A stretch of 5,916 nucleotides of DNA from NCBI GenBank assembly GCA_013214275.1, contig JABSPP010000116.1, positions 1 to 5,916 on the forward strand, in the 5' to 3' direction. Made by a program: the position numbers and the translations under genes. This document shows positions 1 to 4,967 of this stretch, in pieces. Below the pieces are notes generated by a model. It did no database searches and was not told the origin of the DNA. It saw nothing but the letters and a program-made list of their open reading frames with translations. The stretch's first letter is position 1. Each line of letters begins with the position of its first letter. This stretch comes from Flavobacteriaceae bacterium (GTDB taxonomy: Bacteria > Bacteroidota > Bacteroidia > Flavobacteriales > Flavobacteriaceae).

Positions 1-283
1 TGAGGTAAGCCTCTAGTAATTAAACACTTGGCTATCATCCTGCAATTAAAAACATCTTAATTTTAAAAGAATGAGGGATCATTAGTAAAATTTTATTATT
101 TTTATTTAATTATTTTTATTTGTTTGTTAAACAAAATTCAATATTACTTGATGATTCTTTATGTTTAAGGCTTTTATAAGCAACTACTCAAAAGGTAAAA
201 ATTTTACATTATGGCTTCCAACGGTGTGAATTACAGTATAAAAAGTAATTCTATCGCTATTAAGAAGTTTTGGTTGATTGTTG
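1..283. other. AT-rich non-coding stretch at the left edge
   Basis: I see no convincing gene here on either strand. The stretch is very AT-rich and holds several short symmetric sequences: a small GAGG/CCTC hairpin at 2-13, the palindrome TAAAATTTTA at 86-95, a tandem repeat at 95-122, an inverted repeat TTTGTTT/AAACAAA at 119-135, and GTAAAA-A-TTTTAC at 195-207. The only plus-strand reading frame that starts with ATG and runs into the downstream terminator is 29 codons long (211-300). It has no recognisable motif and I do not call it. No good match to the Bacteroidota promoter pattern (TTG, then TAnnTTTG) was found. The best -7-like string is TATGTTTA at 160-167, and it lacks a properly spaced upstream element. 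Confidence 0.6.
95..122. repeat. Two tandem copies of a 14-bp AT-rich unit
   Basis: ATTATTTTTATTT occurs at 95-107 and again at 109-121. Counting the following base, the unit is 14 bp long and 13 of 14 positions match between copies. It lies in the non-coding left end. The base composition is almost pure A/T, so slippage is a sufficient explanation, although a protein-binding or UP-like role cannot be excluded from sequence alone. Confidence 0.7.
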
Positions 284-316
284 AAACCGTCGCATTTTAG
301 CGGCGGTTTTGTTTTT
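284..316 (+). terminator. Intrinsic terminator, best for plus-strand RNA
   Basis: A 10-bp stem is formed by AAACCGTCGC (284-293) and GCGGCGGTTT (300-309), closing a 6-nt loop (ATTTTA). A T-rich tail, TTTTGTTTTT, runs over 307-316. In plus-strand RNA the stem is fully paired, with one U-G wobble (290 with 303). In minus-strand RNA the same position becomes an A-C mismatch, and only three U's follow the stem. The structure is therefore a strong rightward terminator and at best a weak leftward one. It sits directly beyond the TAA (315-317) of the minus-strand small gene, so it may serve as a shared convergent terminator with an unseen plus-strand transcript. Confidence 0.8.
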
Positions 317-671
317 AAAGATTGTCCTGAAACCTTTTTTTGAGCATTTGTATCATTCGTAGATTGTACTCTCTTTGGTATTTTGAGTAACTTGTAAACT
401 CTTCCAAAATAAGCATGCAAACGATCATTCATATCTGGATATTCCTCAGCGTATGGTTCTTGGATAGCATGCGATCTATAAGCTGATTTTTTACCTCTGG
501 CGATTGCATTAAAAAATTTATTTTGTGACTTTCTAATACCATGTGAAAATGTACTGACAGCAGTTGGTGTTGCTGCTTTAAAATTGGTCTTAATACCTGA
601 TTTTGGAATTTTTCTATCTCTTGTGTCCCAGAGTTGATGATGCCTTTGATGTTGGGTCTTTGGGGTTTCAT
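315..671 (-). pseudogene. Small flavobacterial conserved protein ('glyoxalase'-labelled family) with an in-frame TGA
   Basis: The ATG at 669-671 opens 80 codons ending at TGA (429-431), and the same frame continues for 37 more codons to TAA at 315-317. I recall, without a search, a Flavobacteriia family of roughly 120-150 residues, commonly mislabelled glyoxalase. It has an N-terminal FQNxxLRPIxKxQxxLL block, a central RN, then LEE[YF]xxY and a terminal NxRMxxLxxxRxQ. Here FQNQVLRPILK lies at residues 22-32 and RN at 76-77. After the stop, LEEF (89-92), Y95, N103, R105-M106, R113 and Q115 fall at the expected spacing without gaps. The stop takes the place of codon 81, where the family as I remember it has glycine (GGA to TGA is one base change). 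The start overlaps the stop of the upstream gene as TAATG, implying translational coupling. An ATG directly after the TGA (426-428) could allow in-frame restart. A sequencing error, a real nonsense mutation or a split gene are all possible. Biochemical function is unknown. Confidence 0.65.
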
Positions 672-1153
672 TACTCGTAGATAATTAAATTTTCCAATTC
701 CAAACGGTAGTCGTATTGTAGATCTTCATGGAGTGAACTCATGGCTTTTTCTATGAGTGTTAACTGCCTGTTGTAGATATTGACCAACCTGGTACTTTTA
801 GAAATGGGCGGAGCATGGGAGCCTAACCTCCAACAGAAATGCATTAACAACTCAACTTCTGTCTCTTTCTTTTTAGAATATCGGATGTACCTTTTGATTT
901 GTGTGAGTATTTTCCGGATACTTTTCCGAATGTAGTAATCACTTTTTGTGTTGATTTGATCAAACGACTCGTCTATGTACTCCTTAACACGCTGAATAAA
1001 AAGTTCTTCGTTTTGAGATTCGAATAGCAGGTAGGTGATAAGCTCCTTATTTTCTTTTTTAAACCTAGAAAGTCGGAGACATAAATCCATTAATTCTCGG
1101 TGAGAACGGTGGTGAAGTTCATCTTTAATTTGTTTAACTGTAACTGCTTTCAA
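671..1153 (-). CDS. Conserved flavobacterial hypothetical protein, 160 aa
   Basis: The function is not known to me. The protein resembles uncharacterised proteins I recall from Flavobacteriaceae, but I can name no domain. It is charged and probably largely helical, with no signal peptide or membrane segment, so it is likely cytoplasmic. A block LCLRLSRFKKENKELITYLL lies at about residues 24-43. A basic segment around 75-98 includes YIRKSIRKIL and YIRYSKKKETEVELL, and the C-terminus is acidic (LHEDLQYDYRLELENL). The Lys/Arg-rich centre might contact nucleic acid, but that is only a guess. The start appears to be TTG (1151-1153). The frame is open back to an in-frame TGA farther upstream, but no ATG lies in between. 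It follows purC by 79 nt on the same strand, and its TAA shares a base with the ATG of the next gene (TAATG), so it is probably co-transcribed and translationally coupled to that gene. Confidence 0.8.
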   Translation of the reverse strand: MKAVTVKQIKDELHHRSHRELMDLCLRLSRFKKENKELITYLLFESQNEELFIQRVKEYIDESFDQINTKSDYYIRKSIRKILTQIKRYIRYSKKKETEVELLMHFCWRLGSHAPPISKSTRLVNIYNRQLTLIEKAMSSLHEDLQYDYRLELENLIIYE

Positions 1154-1232
1154 ATTGCCTATTTTTTTAAGCTCTTCTCTAAAATAATATCATAACCCAA
1201 AAATCCTTTTCATTGCTTTTTTAGAACCCATC

Positions 1233-2186
1233 CTAATGTGATTTTAAAAAACCAGTCACGTTATTTTCAATACGAGCCAATACGTTGGATGTATCTCCTT
1301 TTACGAAAGTAACACCTGTAATTTGCTCATATAATTCGATATATCGATTAGAGATTTCTAGAATTTTTTCGTCAGACATCTCGGGTATTTGCTGTCCCTC
1401 TTTTCCTTGAAATCCATTTTGAATGAGCCACTGGCGAACAAATTCTTTAGATAATTGCTTTTGCGCCTCTCCCCTCGCCTGGCGTTCTTCATAACCATCA
1501 CGGTAAAAATAGCGCGACGAGTCGGGCGTGTGAATCTCATCGATTAGCACAATTTGACCTTCTTTTGTTTTTCCAAACTCATATTTGGTATCAACTAAAA
1601 TTAGTCCTCGTTGTACTGCAATTTCAGTACCACGTTGAAATAATTGCCTTGTGTAATCTTCCAGTATTACATAGTCTTCTTCGGAGACAACCCCTTGAGC
1701 TAAAATCTCTTCTCTAGAAATATCTTCATCGTGTTCTCCGTTGGCTGCTTTTGTTGACGGTGTAATGATCGGAGCTGGAAACGGATCGTTTTCTTTCATT
1801 TCTTCTGGCATCACTACACCACATAATAACCGCTTTCCAGCCTTGTATTCTCTTGCCGCATGTCCTGATAAATATCCACGAATGACCATTTCTACCTTAA
1901 AGGGTTCACATAGGTGACCTACTGTAACATTTTCATCTGGATTGGCCATCAACCAGTTGGGAACCAAATCCTCAGTTTCTTTCATCATTTGCGTAGCAAT
2001 CTGATTTAAGATTTGTCCTTTGTAGGGAATCTGTCTGGGCATAATCACATCAAAAGCTGATAATCTGTCAGATGCAATCATCACCAAAAGTTCATCACCA
2101 ATAGTATAGACCTCTCTTACTTTGCCTTTATAAACAGATGTTTGATTTGGAAATTGAAAGTGAGTCTCGTTTATTGTATGTATCAT
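1233..2186 (-). CDS. purC: SAICAR synthetase (phosphoribosylaminoimidazole-succinocarboxamide synthase)
   Basis: PurC is a cytoplasmic enzyme of de novo purine synthesis. It joins carboxyaminoimidazole ribotide (CAIR) to L-aspartate using ATP, giving SAICAR. At 317 residues this is the longer type of the family, closer in length to yeast Ade1 than to the roughly 240-residue E. coli enzyme. Visible family motifs in order are YKGKVREVY (19-27, ATP-binding lobe), SDRLSAFD (39-46), VEMVIRGYLSGHA (98-110), TPSTKA (142-147) followed by HDEDIS (152-157), LVDTKYEFG (197-205) and DEIHTPDSSRY (216-226). All look intact. The ATG at 2184-2186 is preceded by AGGA four bases upstream, the clearest ribosome binding site in the window, and ends at TAG. 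It lies 55 nt downstream of phoH on the same strand and is probably co-transcribed with it. No purine riboswitch or PurR-like operator is evident in the short spacer. Confidence 0.98.
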   Translation of the reverse strand: MIHTINETHFQFPNQTSVYKGKVREVYTIGDELLVMIASDRLSAFDVIMPRQIPYKGQILNQIATQMMKETEDLVPNWLMANPDENVTVGHLCEPFKVEMVIRGYLSGHAAREYKAGKRLLCGVVMPEEMKENDPFPAPIITPSTKAANGEHDEDISREEILAQGVVSEEDYVILEDYTRQLFQRGTEIAVQRGLILVDTKYEFGKTKEGQIVLIDEIHTPDSSRYFYRDGYEERQARGEAQKQLSKEFVRQWLIQNGFQGKEGQQIPEMSDEKILEISNRYIELYEQITGVTFVKGDTSNVLARIENNVTGFLKSH

Positions 2187-2241
2187 GCGATCCTATTTAT
2201 TTCGGTAAAAATAACGAAAGTCAAAAAAGTGACTGTTTCTT

Positions 2242-3195
2242 TTATTCAGTTTCTATGCTCTTGTAGGCTGAAATAATTTTTCTCACCAATCGGTGACGAA
2301 TGACATCTTTGTCGTCCAAATGCACATGAGCTATGCCATTAATATCTTTTAGTGCCAAAAGCGCTTCTTTGAGTCCAGAGACCTGTTTTCGAGGTAAATC
2401 AATCTGTCCTGGATCTCCTGTAATGATGAATTTAGCATGCATCCCCATACGTGTTAGGAACATTTTCATCTGACTATGAGTGGTATTCTGCGCCTCATCT
2501 AAAATCACAAATGCGTGGTCTAGCGTTCGCCCTCGCATAAATGCCAAAGGTGCAATTTGGATGATTCCTTTTTCTAGATGTGATGCTAATTTTTCATGTG
2601 GAATCATATCGCGTAAAGCATCGTATAGCGGCTGCATGTAAGGATCTAATTTTTCCTTCAAATCACCTGGTAAAAACCCCAAGTTCTCACCCGATTCTAC
2701 TGCTGGTCTTGTTAGAATAATTCTTCGAACTTCTTTCTCTTTTAATGCTTTTACTGCCAAAGCAACAGCCGTGTAGGTCTTTCCAGTCCCAGCCGGACCT
2801 ACTGCAAAAAGTAGATCATTCTTTTGCATGAGTTGCACCATTTTGCGCTGGTTCTCTGTTTGTGCTTTAATAAGCTTTCCACTGACACCATGAACTAAGA
2901 TATCTCTAGATGAACCACCTGAGGCCTTATCTTCTTCCTTCCCAGTAGAAGTCAGTATTCGCTCAATACTATTTTCATCCAACGTATTGTAACGATTAAA
3001 GTACTTGATCAACATATTTAACCGTCTTTCAAATTCGGTGAGAATATCAGGCTCTCCAAAAATTTTTAATTTAGAGCCGCGAGCAACGATTTTGATTTTG
3101 GGAAAGTAGGTCTTTAATTGTTCAATGGTACTGTTATGGGTGCCAAAAAAATCTTTAGGATTGATTTCTTTTAGCTCAATAGTGCGTTCGTTCAA
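2242..3195 (-). CDS. phoH: PhoH-family (PhoH/YbeZ-like) P-loop ATPase
   Basis: This is a cytoplasmic nucleotide-binding protein of the PhoH/YbeZ family, predicted to hydrolyse ATP and linked in other bacteria to RNA metabolism and, in E. coli, to phosphate starvation. An N-terminal KH-like region (about 30-70, including KIVARGSKLKIFG) is followed by a linker and the ATPase domain. That domain shows Walker A GPAGTGKT (133-140), TRPAVESGENLGFLPGDLKE (162-181), Walker B FVILDEAQNT (229-238), TGDPGQIDLP (259-268) and a late conserved RH in DVIRHRLV (297-304). At 317 residues it has normal length for bacterial relatives. The start is read as TTG (3193-3195). No in-frame ATG exists in the leader, and the resulting N-terminus (MNERTIELKEINPKDFFG) fits the family. 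No Shine-Dalgarno is visible. In many bacteria ybeZ adjoins ybeY, but here it heads a unit with purC. The promoter should lie in the divergent spacer at 3196-3324. Confidence 0.96.
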   Translation of the reverse strand: MNERTIELKEINPKDFFGTHNSTIEQLKTYFPKIKIVARGSKLKIFGEPDILTEFERRLNMLIKYFNRYNTLDENSIERILTSTGKEEDKASGGSSRDILVHGVSGKLIKAQTENQRKMVQLMQKNDLLFAVGPAGTGKTYTAVALAVKALKEKEVRRIILTRPAVESGENLGFLPGDLKEKLDPYMQPLYDALRDMIPHEKLASHLEKGIIQIAPLAFMRGRTLDHAFVILDEAQNTTHSQMKMFLTRMGMHAKFIITGDPGQIDLPRKQVSGLKEALLALKDINGIAHVHLDDKDVIRHRLVRKIISAYKSIETE

Positions 3196-3324
3196 ATGCT
3201 GAAATTTATGTAGGTTATTATTTATAATCTCATCTAAATTTAGGAAATAAATTTCCAGAATTGTTTAGATTTATATGGAATTTTTGTCCGACTTTTACAC
3301 AATTAATTAACAGGATTTTCTTTC
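3196..3324. promoter_or_regulatory. Divergent promoter region between phoH and the DUF62 gene
   Basis: This 129-bp spacer separates two genes reading away from each other, so it must hold the promoters of both unless transcription enters from elsewhere. It is AT-rich. Two adjacent symmetric elements are visible: the perfect palindrome CTAAATTTAG at 3234-3243 and the inverted repeat GGAAAT-AA-ATTTCC at 3243-3256. On the minus strand TAAATTTA (within 3235-3242) is one base from the Bacteroidota -7 motif TAnnTTTG. On the plus strand TTG (in TTTTTGTCC near 3282-3289) followed about 17 bases later by TAATTAAC is a weak candidate. Neither is convincing alone, so the regulatory assignment rests mainly on gene orientation. 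Confidence 0.4.
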
Positions 3325-4158
3325 ATGTCGATCATCACCTTAACAACTGATTTTGGAACCAAAGACCACTTTGTAGGTGCTGTGAAAGGAGCCATTTATT
3401 CAAAATTACCAGAGGCAAAAATCGTAGACATCACTCATCAGATATCACCATTTAACATTACAGAAACTGCCTATATCATAAAAAATAGTTACAAGAGTTT
3501 TCCAAAAGGCACAATTCACATTATTGGTGTAGATTCTGAATTGAGCCCCAATAATAGGCACATCGCTTTACAGCTAGACGGTCATTATTTTATTTGTCCC
3601 GACAACGGACTCATCTGTATGATCACCAAGGAAATCAAACCTCAAAAAGTGGTAGAAATTACTATTCACAATTACGTAGAAAGTAGTTTTCCCGTCCTAG
3701 ATGTCTTTGTACAAGTTGCCTGTTTTATTTCTCGTGGTGGAAGTCTAGATGTTATAGGAAAAGAAATCCATTCCCACAAAGAAATGACAGAGATTCAGCC
3801 CAAGATCAATCAGGAACAGAACAGAATTTCGGGTGGTGTGGTGTATATTGATAACTACGGGAATGTCATTAGCAATATCAGCAAGAAACTATTTACAGAA
3901 GTTGGCAAGGGCAGATCTTACACTATTTTTGCCGCGCGATATACCTTCTCGAAGGTATTCTCAAAATACAGTGAGATTGTAGATACTGGTGCCAAAGATT
4001 CGAGACCATTTGATGGAAATAAACTGGCTTTATTTAACTCGGCAGGTTACCTAGAAATTGCCATCTACAGAAGCAACTTAAAAACTGTTGGAGGAGCATC
4101 AACCCTTCTTGGACTGAATTACAGAGATACCATTACCATAGAGTTTCGTCATGAGTAG
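3325..4158 (+). CDS. DUF62 family protein (SAM hydroxide adenosyltransferase / SAM hydrolase-like)
   Basis: DUF62 enzymes, relatives of fluorinase and chlorinase, generally use water to split S-adenosylmethionine into adenosine and methionine. This 277-residue protein has the usual length. N-terminal signatures are LTTDFG (6-11), HFVGAVKG (15-22) and DITH (35-38). The middle has VD (69-70) and PDNGL (92-96), and the C-terminal domain has YIDNYGNVISNI (174-185) and a FNSAGYLEIAI segment (237-247). No signal peptide is present, so it is cytoplasmic. In the archaeal enzyme PH0463, as I remember it, water is activated by an Asp-Arg-His triad. Here Asp70 and perhaps Arg78 are kept, but the FHGRD segment that carries the His reads FPVLD (122-126), so the histidine is replaced by proline. 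The reaction should therefore be treated as uncertain. The ATG at 3325 has only a weak AGGA about 8 bases upstream. It probably heads the transcript that continues into gldF. Confidence 0.9.
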   Translation: MSIITLTTDFGTKDHFVGAVKGAIYSKLPEAKIVDITHQISPFNITETAYIIKNSYKSFPKGTIHIIGVDSELSPNNRHIALQLDGHYFICPDNGLICMITKEIKPQKVVEITIHNYVESSFPVLDVFVQVACFISRGGSLDVIGKEIHSHKEMTEIQPKINQEQNRISGGVVYIDNYGNVISNISKKLFTEVGKGRSYTIFAARYTFSKVFSKYSEIVDTGAKDSRPFDGNKLALFNSAGYLEIAIYRSNLKTVGGASTLLGLNYRDTITIEFRHE

Positions 4159-4180
4159 TGACATAGAGAATAATCACATG

Positions 4181-4212
4181 TTGAACTTAAAATATCCATT
4201 TTCATACGGAGT
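4181..4212 (+). repeat. gldG-like sequence scrap in the spacer before gldF
   Basis: This spacer segment matches part of gldG (5821-5855) about 1.6 kb downstream. The string ttgaacttaa (4181-4190) equals ttgaacctaa at 5821-5830 except for one base, and attttcatacggagt (4198-4212) is identical over 15 bases to 5841-5855. The gap between the blocks is 7 versus 10 bases, one codon different. Read in the corresponding frame, both copies give LNL...FSYGV. The gldG copy is coding and, as I recall the family, conserved, so this one would be the derived copy if the similarity is not chance. Confidence 0.5.
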
Positions 4213-4247
4213 GCAAACACAAAGAACATCCACATCCAACAACATTC

Positions 4248-4967
4248 ATGATCCCAATACTTAAAAAAGAATTCTACGCCTTCTTTGCCTCACCCATAGC
4301 CTACATGGTAATTGGTGTTTTCCTATTAATGAACGGATTATTCTTGTGGGTATTTGATGATGATTTTAACATTTTAAATGCGGGTTTTGCAGATCTTAAC
4401 AGCTTTTTTTATCTCGCCCCTTGGATTCTATTATTCCTAATTCCTGCCATGACCATGAAAATGTTTTCAAGTGAAATCCAAACAGGCACCATGGAACTCT
4501 TACAAACAAAACCCATTTCGAATTGGCACATAGTCCTTGGAAAATTTTGGGCTTCACTCTTACTCATGATCATCGCGATCGCTCCCACTTTTATGTATAT
4601 TTTTTCCATATCTGAACTCGGAAAACCAGTAGGAAATATTGATTATGGCAGCATCGTTGGCTCTTATCTTGGATTGCTCTTTTTATCTGCTGCCTATGCC
4701 GCAATAGGTCTGTTTACCTCCACAATCTCAAAAAACCAAATCGTTGCCTTTATACTGAGTGTTTTTATTGTATTCATCCTCTATTACGGATTCGACGCAC
4801 TCGCCAATTCATTCCAACAGACCAGATATACCATCCAGCTATTCGGCATCCACGAACACTATAAAAGTATCAGTAGAGGCGTGATAGATACCAGAGATCT
4901 CGTCTATTTTTTTAGTGTTATCATCTTCTTCTTATTCCTCACCAAACATCGGGTTACCAATGAATAG
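4248..4967 (+). CDS. gldF: Gliding-motility ABC transporter permease GldF
   Basis: GldF is the inner-membrane permease of the GldA-GldF-GldG ABC transporter described for gliding in Flavobacterium johnsoniae, where GldA is the ATPase. No ATPase gene is in this window, as expected if gldA lies elsewhere. The 239 residues match the usual length. The N-terminus MIPILKKEFYAFFASPIAYM is typical, and about six hydrophobic segments are visible near residues 18-36, 53-73, 98-120, 137-157, 164-184 and 216-233. An ABC-2-type permease signature, EIQTGTMELLQTKPIS, lies at 76-91 between the second and third segments. The ATG at 4248 has no Shine-Dalgarno but gives the family N-terminus. It lies 89 nt after the DUF62 gene and overlaps gldG by 8 nt. 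The transported substrate is unknown, and gliding itself cannot be inferred from these genes alone because the pair also occurs in non-gliding relatives. Confidence 0.95.
   Translation: MIPILKKEFYAFFASPIAYMVIGVFLLMNGLFLWVFDDDFNILNAGFADLNSFFYLAPWILLFLIPAMTMKMFSSEIQTGTMELLQTKPISNWHIVLGKFWASLLLMIIAIAPTFMYIFSISELGKPVGNIDYGSIVGSYLGLLFLSAAYAAIGLFTSTISKNQIVAFILSVFIVFILYYGFDALANSFQQTRYTIQLFGIHEHYKSISRGVIDTRDLVYFFSVIIFFLFLTKHRVTNE

Noticed and set aside
211..300. 29-codon plus-strand ORF ending in the terminator
   Set aside because: It is very short, has no motif, only a poorly placed AAAGG about 15 bases upstream, and its stop falls at the edge of the terminator loop. It is mentioned only in connection with the unexplained terminator.
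429..431. TGA read as glycine or selenocysteine (recoding)
   Set aside because: The TGA sits at an expected glycine, which brings to mind the UGA-Gly code of Gracilibacteria/SR1. However, the flanking genes are clearly flavobacterial, use ordinary glycine codons and carry no in-frame TGA. No selenocysteine insertion hairpin was evident.
184..432. 82-codon minus-strand frame beginning at the ATG overlapping the TGA
   Set aside because: It is out of frame with the recognisable C-terminal family pattern, runs through the terminator hairpin and has a composition without any motif. The correct continuation is the other frame, 428 down to 315.
1358..1540. 60-codon minus-strand frame inside purC
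   Set aside because: It lies entirely inside the intact purC frame, has no family resemblance and is a shadow.
2219..2234. AGTCA/TGACT hairpin between phoH and purC as a terminator
   Set aside because: The stem is only 5 bp and no U-tract follows in minus-strand RNA, so it is unlikely to separate the two genes transcriptionally.
4409..4609. 66-codon minus-strand frame inside gldF
   Set aside because: It is antisense to the well-supported gldF and has no motif.
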